Part shown: one piece after another, positions 16,547-24,417 of the stretch | Layout: every line of letters starts with the position of its first letter | Position numbering within the stretch: position 1 is the first letter of the stretch | Assembly: GCA_964570685.1 (NCBI GenBank) | Contig: CAZMZC010000029.1 | Location: 1 to 40,050, forward strand | DNA: 40,050 nt | Direction: 5' to 3' | Source of the DNA: UBA1189 sp964570685 | Lineage (GTDB): Bacteria > Bacteroidota > Bacteroidia > Bacteroidales > Bacteroidaceae | Made by a program: the position numbers and the translations under genes | Notes under the pieces: model-generated | Told to the model about the DNA's origin: nothing | Databases searched by the model: none | The model's input: the letters and a program-made list of their open reading frames with translations, nothing else

Positions 16547-16576
16547 GAGGACTCGCCGAAGGGCGGGTCCTCATTT
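16547..16576 (+). terminator. Terminator after the Ca2+ ATPase gene
   Basis: GAGGACTCGCC (16547-16557), loop GAAG, GGCGGGTCCTC (16562-16572) pairs over 11 bp with one G-T pair and is followed by ATTTGCT. It lies 27 bp after the stop codon. Confidence 0.75.
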
Positions 16577-16846
16577 GCTATGATAATGCTATAGGATAAA
16601 CGGCATGTCTACTGCTTCCGTCACACCTTCCACTTCTCCTCTATGAGGCTTGCCGCCAGGCGGTCGGCCATCTGTATGATGGTGACCAGTGGTTACAGTT
16701 CGCGTGCCGTATCTGAGTATAAGGGTCTGCGACCCGTAAAAAAGGTAAGGGGTCAGAGCCCCCTACCTCGGCATCCTCGGATAAATTATATCCGAGGAGA
16801 CGGGGGTCGGGGGGAGTAGTGTTAATTGTTGTTCTGACTGTTAGGG
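16577..16846. other. Intergenic region with a possible gene remnant and a three-hairpin cluster
   Basis: At 16621-16692 a minus-strand frame without a start gives a 23-residue C-terminal-looking tail (PLVTIIQMADRLAASLIEE...) ending at TGA; it may be the end of a lost gene, family not recognised. Three hairpins follow: GGGTC-TGC-GACCC (16723-16735), GGGG-TCAGAG-CCCC (16749-16762) and CCTCGGATA-AATTA-TATCCGAGG (16775-16797). A similar set in mirrored order is at 21325-21401. Confidence 0.5.
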
Positions 16847-17761
16847 TTATGCTTCATCTTTCCTTTCCATTTCCTCTATTGCACTGACGTGTTCGGCAAA
16901 CTCCTTTAGGCAGTCATCGTGCTTGTCGCTCAGCAGCAGGTCGGCAATGTCAGTATTTCGCTCCACATCCATCTTTTCTATGAAGTCGAGCACACGGCCT
17001 TTGACTTGATACTTTCGTGCCTCCTTTACCCAGTTGTCATATTGTCCCTTATCGGGGAGAATGTATGTGGTGCGCGTGTTGAGGTGGCTTTTTTGCAGTC
17101 CCACCTCTCTGAAGTGTCCGCAGCCGGCAGTTGCCAGCCAAATGTATGAGGGCATCAGTATAGCACATACGAGAGCCGTTTTCTCACCTTCTACGATGAT
17201 GACAGTCTGTTCGGGATGCATGGTCAATAGGTGTTCGCCAAAGAGGCAGGGCCTTTCCTTCCATTGTGCTGGGATAATACCGTCTTCTTTCAAATAGCTG
17301 TGTGAGGTAGATATCCCATTCCTCTTGCGCTTGCCCATATCGTCATACCTTACCACCTTCATTATGCGTAGTTGCCCTTCTATATCAAAGAAGGGAAATA
17401 ATACACAATCTTTATGTACACACCCCAATCGGTAACGCCGTATTCCCCACTGCAGCTCCTCTTCTGTACAGTAGTTACCTAAGTAAGGCAATAGTCCCCG
17501 CAGCTTACCCTCCGATAACCGTAGCTGCAGGTTCTTCACATAGGGCACCAGTGCCTCTTCGGGTATGGTGAAGAATAATGGATTTGAAGTGCGTTTGTAC
17601 TTCTTTTTCTTCCGCCGCTTCTTCTTTTTCTTCTTGGAGATGCCCACAGAGGATGCAGCCGAACCACCTTCAGCATTTGCTTGCGATTCGTCATGAACGA
17701 GCTGGCTATCTTCAGACATGGTAGCCTCAGCGTGTATATCTTCTGTCAATTCGTCTTTCAT
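16847..17761 (-). CDS. TOPRIM-domain protein with a poly-basic N-terminal linker (primase-like, island type)
   Basis: Protein of 304 residues. The first 45 residues are acidic and low in complexity, followed by a basic run of Lys and Arg (KKKKKKRRKKKKYKR, about 44-58). The central part (LLPYLGNYCTEEELQWGIRRYRLG, FPFFDIEGQLRIMKVVRYD) and TVIIVEGEKTALVCAIL near residue 194, with the TOPRIM-type EGEK motif, resemble DUF6371-type proteins of Bacteroidales mobile elements. A TOPRIM fold suggests primase or nuclease-like DNA handling. No zinc finger or helicase domain is present. A -7-like TATCTTTG (17766-17773, minus) lies so close to the start that translation may begin at the internal Met15 (17719). 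It is downstream of the methylase/nuclease pair on the same strand. Confidence 0.7.
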   Translation of the reverse strand: MKDELTEDIHAEATMSEDSQLVHDESQANAEGGSAASSVGISKKKKKKRRKKKKYKRTSNPLFFTIPEEALVPYVKNLQLRLSEGKLRGLLPYLGNYCTEEELQWGIRRYRLGCVHKDCVLFPFFDIEGQLRIMKVVRYDDMGKRKRNGISTSHSYLKEDGIIPAQWKERPCLFGEHLLTMHPEQTVIIVEGEKTALVCAILMPSYIWLATAGCGHFREVGLQKSHLNTRTTYILPDKGQYDNWVKEARKYQVKGRVLDFIEKMDVERNTDIADLLLSDKHDDCLKEFAEHVSAIEEMERKDEA

Positions 17762-17808
17762 GCTGCAAAGATAACGCCCTATTGTTTCAAAACACGGTAC
17801 AGGTTCGG

Positions 17809-17850
17809 ACTTTTTTCAAGAAAAAACAAACTTTTTTCGAGAAAAGTGGC
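17809..17850 (-). repeat. Two tandem 21-bp units, possible terminator of the restriction operon
   Basis: Units start at 17809 and 17830 and share ACTTTTTTC(A/G)AGAAAA. Each is partly self-complementary (CTTTT / AAAAG around TTCGAG), and on the minus strand the first stem is followed by TTTGTTTTTTC. This fits transcription termination just after the DUF262-HNH gene, which stops at 17858. Confidence 0.6.
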
Positions 17851-17857
17851 ATTCTTT

Positions 17858-18982
17858 CTACTTAGCCCCCTTGCGTCGGTTACAGTCGCGGCATAGCATT
17901 TGGCAGTTCTCGATGGCGGTGCGGCCTCCTTCACGCCACGGGGTGATGTGGTCGCCTTCCATAAACTCGAGGTCGAACTCTTTGCCGCATATGGTGCAAC
18001 GATGCCCTTGCTGTTCCCATACGGCCAGTTTGATTTCTTCGGGGAATGTTCGTAGGTCGAGGTAGTGCTCGTCGCCTGTCAAGACGTAGGGGATGATGCC
18101 TTGTTTTCGTGTTACTTCGCTGTCGATTATCAGTTGTGAAATGCGTTTGCCTATGGCTGCGGTGTCGAGTGCTTCGCTACCAAACTTGTCATAAAGTTCT
18201 GCCCAGTCAAGTCCCTTCATTATCTTCTTGAACTTCTTCATGTCAAAGTTGGTGATGGCCCAATTTAGTACGGTTTGGAAGTATGTCCACAGGTTATTGG
18301 CATTGGGGTCGTGCTGATGCTGTGCCATGTAGCCTACGATAGTTTGTCGCTTGCCTCCTCGCGTCTCGTGATTGACCATCCATTGCAGGGCGGTCTTGAA
18401 GAAATCTTGACGTATGGGCGTGCCGTTCACCAAGTCCTTGCCGAGGCGATAGGCTCCACAGTTCGATTTGGAGAAATGTCGCTTGGCATCGCTCACGAAG
18501 GGTCCTGCATAGATGGCGTTGTTTATCTCCTGCTCGTTGAGTGGCTTGCCGGCAATGTTGATGGTCTTGAACCATTCGAGCTTTTCCGAAGCATCGCCCT
18601 CGCACACATAGATGGTGAGTTTGTAGTCAAGGATACGGCGCTGCATATCTTCGGGTTGGTTGAAGAAGTTCTTGAAGTCATACGAGTACTTGCCCGCCAC
18701 ATATTCGCATAGCGAGAGGGTGCGCTGCTGGCCGTCCATCACCTCGTAGGGGCACTCGGCATCTTCGCTCCGCTTTACCCAATACATCACGTTGAGGGGA
18801 TAGCCACGGAGCACGGTGGTGATAACGGCTTGCTGCTCTTTCTCGTTGTAGATGAACTCGCGCTGATAGGGCGGACGGATGTCGAGTTGCCCATCATATC
18901 CTCTTACGCCTTGTTCGTCGTTGTTCATGTAGCCACGGGTGATTTCGCCCACGGTTACCTCTATTTGCTTAATCGTCATCAT
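17858..18982 (-). CDS. DUF262-HNH endonuclease (probable restriction enzyme or defence nuclease)
   Basis: Protein of 374 residues. The N-terminal half is a DUF262 (ParB/GmrS-like) NTPase domain with IRPPYQREFIYNE (36-48) and VMDGQQRTLSL (81-91; DGQQR is the hallmark). The C-terminal 50 residues form an HNH nuclease: HRCTICGKEFDLEF, EGDHITPWREGG and ENCQMLCRDCNRRKG, with both CxxC zinc pairs and the catalytic His of DHI. DUF262 proteins with nuclease domains act against foreign or modified DNA (compare GmrSD). Here the start overlaps the stop of an adenine methylase by 4 bp (ATGA at 18979-18982), so a self-protecting restriction-modification pair is likely. The recognition sequence is unknown. 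Confidence 0.85.
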   Translation of the reverse strand: MMTIKQIEVTVGEITRGYMNNDEQGVRGYDGQLDIRPPYQREFIYNEKEQQAVITTVLRGYPLNVMYWVKRSEDAECPYEVMDGQQRTLSLCEYVAGKYSYDFKNFFNQPEDMQRRILDYKLTIYVCEGDASEKLEWFKTINIAGKPLNEQEINNAIYAGPFVSDAKRHFSKSNCGAYRLGKDLVNGTPIRQDFFKTALQWMVNHETRGGKRQTIVGYMAQHQHDPNANNLWTYFQTVLNWAITNFDMKKFKKIMKGLDWAELYDKFGSEALDTAAIGKRISQLIIDSEVTRKQGIIPYVLTGDEHYLDLRTFPEEIKLAVWEQQGHRCTICGKEFDLEFMEGDHITPWREGGRTAIENCQMLCRDCNRRKGAK

Positions 18983-20016
18983 AGCTTCTTGGGGTGTTTG
19001 TTGCGGATTAGAATTCTAGCATAAACCTCTTTGTTGTTAATTTTGAATCTATGTCCATAATGGGGATTATCTTTTACATATCTGTCGATTCCTATAATTT
19101 CAAATTGGTCGGGATTGTACTTGTCTAGAAAAGTAATGGGAACTCCCATAACACCTTCATAATCGCAAGGGATGTCATCAACTTTGTTTACGTTTATTGC
19201 ATCGTAACTATCGTAAGAAGGATACTCCTCTACTGAATAGCGACATACTAAATCCAACTCTTCATGACGCTTATTATGGTCAAGGTTTGTATACCAACAA
19301 ATATTTCCTAGACTTCTCCATTTTTGCCCTGTTTCATCCTGCCAATATCGTGTTTCTCTCGGTTCATAATCATCAGGTACCTTGAAAGACATATCACCAG
19401 ATTTGTGCCCTAACCAAATAATATTATTCATCAACAAAGGGAAAATCTCCTTATATGTAACATTGTTCTGGTTGCCAATAATCAAGAATTTCTTCTCATA
19501 CTCTATTAACTGTGCAATATACTCCCTAAACAAAGAGAATGGCGGATTAGTAACCACTATGTCTGCTTGCTTCAACAATTCTATGCACTCCGTATCCCGG
19601 AAGTCACCTGTCTTCAGTGTGCTGATTACATTCTTTTCGTTTTGCAACAGATAGCGTACGTCCGAGAGATCTACCGCGCCATCCCCATTCATATCCTTCA
19701 CCTCGGTAATCTCCACCTTGTAGGCAATCTTTTTGGGCTCGTCCGTGAAGTCGCCAAAGTCTATCATCAATTCGTTGCCTTGCACAGGAGAACCGTTGTA
19801 GCAAGTACAAATCAACTTCTTCAATCCCAGTTGATTGAAGCGCAGAGCAAAATACTTGAAGAAGTTGCTTTCGTAGGGGTCATCGCAGTTGCAGAGTACC
19901 ACCTTGTCGCGGAAGTGTGACCAGTAGTGCTGTAGTTCGCGCTCGATGTCAGTGAGTTGGGTGTAAAACTCATCCTTTTTTGCCGTTTTGGCGGCATTGA
20001 GATTCTTGTTTGCCAT
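18979..20016 (-). CDS. EcoRI-type adenine-specific DNA methyltransferase
   Basis: DNA N6-adenine methyltransferase of 345 residues in the EcoRI modification-methylase family. The start MANKNLNAAKTAKKDEFYTQ is typical; NCDDPYESNFFKYF (43-56) is the AdoMet-side motif and TNPPF (156-160) the catalytic motif. The stretch DMNGDGAVDLSDV (108-120) resembles a dockerin/EF-hand loop; I recall similar stretches in other members of this family, so it is probably normal. The partner is not an EcoRI-like nuclease but the overlapping DUF262-HNH protein. A long structured leader (20070-20384) precedes the gene. Confidence 0.88.
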   Translation of the reverse strand: MANKNLNAAKTAKKDEFYTQLTDIERELQHYWSHFRDKVVLCNCDDPYESNFFKYFALRFNQLGLKKLICTCYNGSPVQGNELMIDFGDFTDEPKKIAYKVEITEVKDMNGDGAVDLSDVRYLLQNEKNVISTLKTGDFRDTECIELLKQADIVVTNPPFSLFREYIAQLIEYEKKFLIIGNQNNVTYKEIFPLLMNNIIWLGHKSGDMSFKVPDDYEPRETRYWQDETGQKWRSLGNICWYTNLDHNKRHEELDLVCRYSVEEYPSYDSYDAINVNKVDDIPCDYEGVMGVPITFLDKYNPDQFEIIGIDRYVKDNPHYGHRFKINNKEVYARILIRNKHPKKL

Positions 20017-20069
20017 AGCGTATTGATAGTTTTATTGCATCACTATCAATCCCGCAATAACGCTGACTA

Positions 20070-20091
20070 ATAAAAAGAGCGTGACACTCTT
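20070..20091 (-). terminator. Terminator-like hairpin in the methylase leader
   Basis: On the minus strand AAGAG, a seven-base loop and CTCTT are followed by TTTAT, about 55 bp before the methylase start. It could end a separate leader RNA or act as an attenuator. Confidence 0.4.
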
Positions 20092-20096
20092 CTTAT

Positions 20097-20279
20097 CGCG
20101 TTTAGCACGAGGCGGCCTCGGAATGGTACCCCGGAATCTCAAATAAGAATGCATCACGCTTATTGCGTGTGCATTGCTATACGAGATTCTAGGGGCTTTG
20201 TTCATACGAAGCCACTGTCACATATTATTTTCGTGCTTGTTATACCAAATTGAGTTTCCGAGGCTCTTGGCTAAACGCG
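20097..20279. repeat. Nested inverted repeats upstream of the methylase (structured leader RNA or MITE)
   Basis: The outer arms are CGCGTTTAGC...CCTCGGAA (20097-20123) and its complement TTTCCGAGG...GCTAAACGCG (20255-20279), with small internal differences. Inside lies a second hairpin at 20129-20195: CCCC plus GGAATCTC pairing with GAGATTCT plus GGGG, topped by AATGCA-CACGC / GCGTG-TGCATT. A short GGCTT/AAGCC hairpin is at 20194-20213. Total span is about 183 bp. It has no coding potential. Confidence 0.7.
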
Positions 20280-20376
20280 AAATAATAGCGAATGCTTAAA
20301 TTTTCCAATATGTCTTGTCCCACCCGTCCACCATCAACACCCGAGAGTGGAGAATGGTTTCAGCGAGGGACAAGTG

Positions 20377-20384
20377 CAAAAGTA
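20377..20384 (-). promoter_or_regulatory. Possible -7 box for the methylase-nuclease transcript
   Basis: TACTTTTG on the minus strand fits TAnnTTTG. No -33 match was found at the right distance. If used, the methylase mRNA would carry a leader of about 350 nt that contains the nested inverted repeats. Confidence 0.35.
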
Positions 20385-20567
20385 ACAAGAAAAAATGAGA
20401 TTCGTGGTATGAATGCCGAAATATTTGCTGTACGCACAAGCGTGAATTTTGCATTTTTAGAAAATAGAGGGCAGCTGTTCCGAGGAAATCCAAGGAAAAG
20501 TGTTATTTTCGCGGCAGAAACTATTAATGATGTTTTGAGAGATGAGCGTATCACCTATCGGGAATGA

Positions 20568-21162
20568 ATCGGCCAGACGGTTGGAGGCTATAACGACTCT
20601 ATAGGCAATAATGGGTTCTCTGAGCATACGCTCCTGCTAATGGACAATTATATAAACGATATACTCAATGGAAAGACAAACCTTACTCAATTCAATCAGC
20701 CGGAGCATGCAGGCCTCTGCTGCGCAGGTGAGATGCTCATCGGGGCGTACATCGTATGCAACTACGCGAGAGCAAGCCTTGAGGCAGGTGCTGATGCTGC
20801 AGCAGGCGAAAGACTGCCAGCAAACTGGGAAATAGACGAACGGCAGGAGAGGCTCGTGCAGCAATGCGCTATTCCCTGAGACGCCCATGAACGTAATCGG
20901 GTTTACACGCGATGCCGACGGATTGTTCCGCTCTATCCTCACACAACCCTATATCGGTTGCAGCCGATTGGCTACTAAAAAGGAGATTGATGCGATGGTT
21001 GCGGCGAAGGGTTTCATGGATAATCACGACGGGCAGGGTGTCAACTACATTGGTGAACGCCTGCATCTGGAAGACATGCATCCTGCAAACGTGTTCATTG
21101 ATACCATTTCCAATACGCCCATCTGTATTGACTGTATCGTAAAATTCATCATCAGACAGTAG
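20568..21162 (+). pseudogene. Remnant of a polyvalent-protein (kinase-like) gene of a mobile element
   Basis: Two fragments in different frames look like the ends of one gene. The first (20568-20879) contains MDNYINDILNGKTNLTQFNQ, EHAGLCCAGEMLIGAYIVC and DERQERLVQQ, the start of a domain found at the C-terminus of large polyvalent proteins of Bacteroidales phages and conjugative elements. The second (about 20878-21162, frame shifted by one) contains NVIGFTRDADGLFRSILTQP, GQGVNYIGERLHLEDMHPAN and TPICIDCIVKF, the kinase-like end of the same domain. The middle with the ATP-binding region is missing and a stop plus frameshift lies at the junction near 20877. This is a decayed gene, from my knowledge of the family. 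Confidence 0.65.
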
Positions 21163-21188
21163 GTTCCTGATTGGTCAACTATGCGAGT

Positions 21189-21230
21189 ATCCCCACCTTC
21201 GGTGCCTCCGAGGGTGGGGATTTTCTTTTG
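21189..21230 (+). terminator. Strong terminator after the polyvalent-protein remnant
   Basis: ATCCCCACC (21189-21197) pairs with GGTGGGGAT (21213-21221), with an inner TTCGG/TCCGA pairing, followed by TTTCTTTT. Its retention next to a broken gene suggests recent decay. Confidence 0.8.
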
Positions 21231-21683
21231 CCTATCTGCTTACTGGTCCTCCTTGTCAAGATTGTCGCTGGAGAAGGTCGGGCTCCGCGTTTTTCTTTTA
21301 TATATGCTGTTTTCTGTTCTGTCGCGGCGGATATACCTTATCCGCCGTTAGCGAGTGTCAGGGGCTGTGCCCCGAAAAAACAAAGGGGATTACAAATCCC
21401 CACTGTGTCGCGAGGGGTGTACTTTTGTGGCCGCATAAAGATTGTAGCTGCAAAGTACGATTAGGACCAAATGCGCAAACTTGCCTTCACGGATGGGGTA
21501 CTTTTGCGGAAAAAAGGAAAGAGATATGAAAGTCGATTTACATAGAACAGAAGCACTGGTGTGGGGCGTGAAAAACGTGTCCTTCATTGCTCTGAGATCT
21601 TGTTGTAATTTTGTGGATGGTTGGATGCCGATGTGTGGCAGGCCTACCGCAGAGTATTAACTATATATAATAGGTATAGTATT
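21231..21683. other. Intergenic region with a hairpin cluster, promoter-like boxes and a small ORF
   Basis: Hairpins are CGGCGGATA-TACCT-TATCCGCCG (21325-21347), GGGGC-TGT-GCCCC (21361-21373) and GGGGATT-ACA-AATCCCC (21385-21401), the mirror-order counterpart of the cluster at 16723-16797. TACTTTTG (21499-21506) precedes a 44-codon ORF at 21526-21660 that starts MKVDLHRTEALVWGVKNV, with no recognised family. TAATTTTG (21606-21613) is a candidate -7 box for the DUF4248 gene. Confidence 0.5.
21526..21660 (+). CDS. Small hypothetical ORF (44 residues)
   Basis: ATG at 21526 lies 19 bp after a good -7 box and ends at TAA 21658-21660. The predicted peptide (MKVDLHRTEALVWGVKNV..., ending GRPTAEY) resembles no family I know. 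It may be a leader peptide, a truncated gene start or chance. Confidence 0.2.
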   Translation: MKVDLHRTEALVWGVKNVSFIALRSCCNFVDGWMPMCGRPTAEY

Positions 21684-21947
21684 ATGGATAAAAAAGTGAT
21701 TCAACTCATAGGGAACTATCCCTGCAAAAAACGCGAACTGGCTGCGCTATACAGCCCTAACGTATGCCCTAAGTCAGCAATGCGACTCATGAATGCTTAT
21801 ATACATAGGGCAAAGGGGTTGTTGCCAGCACTCGAAGCGGTGGGGTATTCGCATCACGCACGGCACTTTACACCCAAGCAATTGGCGTTGGTGTTGGAGT
21901 ACTTAGGGGAACCGTTTGGAGAGGAAGAAGAGGGAAAGGAAATGTAG
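21684..21947 (+). CDS. DUF4248 family protein
   Basis: Small basic protein of 87 residues starting MDKKVIQLIGNYPCKKRELA. The motifs KKRELAALYSPNVCPKSA, MNAYIHRAKGLLPALEAVGY and FTPKQLALVLEYLGEP match DUF4248, found in Bacteroidales islands beside VirE/BT4734-type proteins and HU-like proteins, as here. The ATG at 21684 is favoured over the one at 21621, which would add translated spacer. The fold reads as a helical DNA-binding-type protein. Function unknown. Confidence 0.8.
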   Translation: MDKKVIQLIGNYPCKKRELAALYSPNVCPKSAMRLMNAYIHRAKGLLPALEAVGYSHHARHFTPKQLALVLEYLGEPFGEEEEGKEM

Positions 21948-22065
21948 GGCAAGACGAAGAAAAAAGCCTATAGGCTTCAGAAAAAAAGCCTTTGTAGATT
22001 TTTTTTATTCTAGCCCTAGATTTTCGTAGAGATTAATAACATAAACATAACTTAAACTTAACGAT

Positions 22066-24405
22066 ATGAAGAAATCTAAAAACGCATCTATGGATGCTGG
22101 TAACAACAACCAAACGTTCAAAGAAATGGGAATTTCAGAACAAACCAAGCAAGGCACTTCGGGAGAAGTGGCCTTGGCAAACCTCGACAGTATTAAGTCG
22201 AGAGAAGTAATTGACCAGGCAATTGAGCAGTCGTTGGACAAGTTCAGCCTATTTGACCAATACTGGAGCAAGACCCCGCAGACGATCTCGTTGCAACAAT
22301 TGTTGGACAAGATTGTGAATGACCCCGTGGTGCGCGACAATACTCAGAAGTGTCGCCATGCACTCGCTGTGGGTGACACAAAAGGAGCAGAGGCCTACAA
22401 GAAGAGGTTGTCTTGCTTCGCACCAGGTTGCTTGTTGGAGGGAGGGCATGCTCAGGAGCACATCGTGCAGCTCACGATGAAGACTGGCGTGGATATTGAC
22501 CATATCCTCGAAGAGAGACTGGCCGAGGTGCTTGCGGCGGTGCGCACCGATGAGCATACTTATTTGGAGTATGTGACGGCGAGAGGACATGGAGCTCGTG
22601 TCTTGTGCAATATTGTCTTCGAGGGAGACGAGGAGGATATGCAACGCCTCCTCGATGATCCCAAGTATATGAAGGAGCAGTACACAAGAGCGTTCCTTGT
22701 GGCAAATGAGTATTACAGTAAACTCGTGGGTATGGAGACTGATCTGAAGTGCAAGGACCCAAACCGCCTATCCTTTATTCCACACGACCCGGAGGTTTAT
22801 ATCAACCTTAAAGCCACACCTTTCAGGATTAAACTTGAAAAGAAGCGTTCCGTAGGTCGTCCACGTAAGGTACCCACAGTAGTAGAGGCCGAAGCGTATG
22901 TGGAGCAAACGCTCAAACTACAGGGCACGCTATTCAAGCACGGCGACCGCAATGACTACCTCTACAAGGCCGCTAGCGAGATGAACCAATATGGAGTAAC
23001 TGAGGATGATTGCATCGTGTGGGCGGTGAAGAAGTATGAGGCTACGGACTTCTCGCGCGAGGAGATAGCCGCTACCGTGCGCTCAGCCTATACGAAGGTC
23101 GAAGAGCATGGCACGAAGAGCTTCACTGCAGTCGTGAAGAAAAGCCAATCGCGAACGGCTACGATGCAGGAGATTAGGGGTTATCTCAAGGAGCAGAATG
23201 TGCAGACCCGTCGTAATGACATAACCAGAAAGTACGAGATTTATGACGAGAACAAGGAGGCGTGGCGTGAACTGACCGACCGCGATGAGAATGACCTCGA
23301 ATTTTGCCTTGGGGAAATCTACGACAAGCATATACCCAAAAACTTCCTCTGCGACATCATCAACAGTAGCTATTCGCCCGAATTCAACCCCATTCTCGAC
23401 TACTTCGAGTCACTCGAATATGATGGTACTGATTACTTTGAGGAGGTAGCCAACAGGGTGCATGTAAAAGGTTGCTCGCAGGAGTTTCACAACCATTGCC
23501 TGAAGAAGTTCCTTATATGGTCTATAGTGGGATGGCTGGAGCCAGGTGTAGTCAATCATGTAGCGTATATTTTGGTAGGTCCGCAGCGTTCATACAAGAC
23601 TACCTTCTTGAGGCACCTGTTACCACCTCAGTTCAGGGAACTTCGTGGCGAAATCAACCTCAGAGGGTTCCTGACGACAGATGAGCATTTGGAGTTGGCC
23701 GCAAAGATGTTTATCGAACTGGACGAGTTCGATGTCCTTGGTTACAAGGAGAATGGTGTACTTCGCTCATTTATGACCAAGGATCGAGTAAACAAGCGTG
23801 CTGCCTATGCAAGAAATCCCGAGAACAGAATCCGTATAGCATCGTTCTTTGGCTCTACCAACAACCAAAACTTCCTGAGCGATGAGTATGGTAACCTCCG
23901 TTTCATGCCTTTCCTCATCGACTATATCGACTCACCGTTCGACAATCCTATTGATTATGATAGGTTTTACGGTCAGTTGTATCACGAATACAAATCCGGC
24001 TTTAAGTATGTACTCACCAAGGAGGAAGAGGCTGTGTTGAAAGTACATAATGAGGATTTCGAGTCGATAAGCATGGAGGAAGAGAACATTCAAAGCTACT
24101 TCCGACAACCGAATGTGGGCGAGGAGGCTGAGTTCTTCCAGACAGCCGATGTGATAAACCATATCCGTCGGTACAATCCAAACTTGAACCTCAACCATAC
24201 GCGCGTGCGTAATATCCTAATGAAGAAGTATGGATATAAAAAGAATGGCAACAGGAATTCAGGTTACCAAGGAAAGTATGGCGCTTATCTCGTCCCCTTC
24301 ACAACCGAAGAGCGCAAAGCCAATCGCAAGGGCAATGTCAGTGAACCTGTTGACAACCTCCCGACCGATGCGAGTGAATGCATCAACCTGGAGCTTCCCT
24401 TCTGA
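22066..24405 (+). CDS. VirE/VapE-type replication protein (BT4734-like N-terminus plus P-loop helicase domain)
   Basis: Protein of 779 residues. The N-terminal third (about 60-260) resembles the BT4734/VirE_N domain, with TGVDIDHI near residue 145. A PriCT-like segment follows (LFKHGDRNDYLYKAASEMNQ, about 290-345). The C-terminal VirE domain (about 410-720) carries the ATP loop GPQRSYKTT (505-513), in which the usual second Gly before Lys is Tyr, a Walker B FIELDEFD and the arginine-rich RVNKRAAYARN. Such proteins are replicative primase-helicases of phages and islands. It is preceded by DUF4248 and followed at once by an iteron-flanked AT-rich tract (24418-24554). The altered Walker A could weaken or alter ATP use. 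Confidence 0.8.
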   Translation: MKKSKNASMDAGNNNQTFKEMGISEQTKQGTSGEVALANLDSIKSREVIDQAIEQSLDKFSLFDQYWSKTPQTISLQQLLDKIVNDPVVRDNTQKCRHALAVGDTKGAEAYKKRLSCFAPGCLLEGGHAQEHIVQLTMKTGVDIDHILEERLAEVLAAVRTDEHTYLEYVTARGHGARVLCNIVFEGDEEDMQRLLDDPKYMKEQYTRAFLVANEYYSKLVGMETDLKCKDPNRLSFIPHDPEVYINLKATPFRIKLEKKRSVGRPRKVPTVVEAEAYVEQTLKLQGTLFKHGDRNDYLYKAASEMNQYGVTEDDCIVWAVKKYEATDFSREEIAATVRSAYTKVEEHGTKSFTAVVKKSQSRTATMQEIRGYLKEQNVQTRRNDITRKYEIYDENKEAWRELTDRDENDLEFCLGEIYDKHIPKNFLCDIINSSYSPEFNPILDYFESLEYDGTDYFEEVANRVHVKGCSQEFHNHCLKKFLIWSIVGWLEPGVVNHVAYILVGPQRSYKTTFLRHLLPPQFRELRGEINLRGFLTTDEHLELAAKMFIELDEFDVLGYKENGVLRSFMTKDRVNKRAAYARNPENRIRIASFFGSTNNQNFLSDEYGNLRFMPFLIDYIDSPFDNPIDYDRFYGQLYHEYKSGFKYVLTKEEEAVLKVHNEDFESISMEEENIQSYFRQPNVGEEAEFFQTADVINHIRRYNPNLNLNHTRVRNILMKKYGYKKNGNRNSGYQGKYGAYLVPFTTEERKANRKGNVSEPVDNLPTDASECINLELPF

Positions 24406-24417
24406 TGATTTAGCCTA

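Noticed and set aside
19660..19695. Dockerin domain in the methylase (DMNGDGAVDLSDV)
   Set aside because: A single EF-hand-like loop in a cytoplasmic methyltransferase. Similar stretches are, as I recall, part of this methylase family, so cellulosome-type function is not implied.
20097..20279. Retron msr-msd or 6S-like RNA
   Set aside because: The nested stems invite this, but there is no reverse transcriptase nearby, and neither a retron branch-site pattern nor a 6S-type open promoter bubble could be confirmed by eye.
20292..20567. Plus-strand open frame of 91 codons upstream of the polyvalent remnant
   Set aside because: No recognisable motif, it overlaps the probable methylase promoter on the other strand, and composition is unlike nearby genes.
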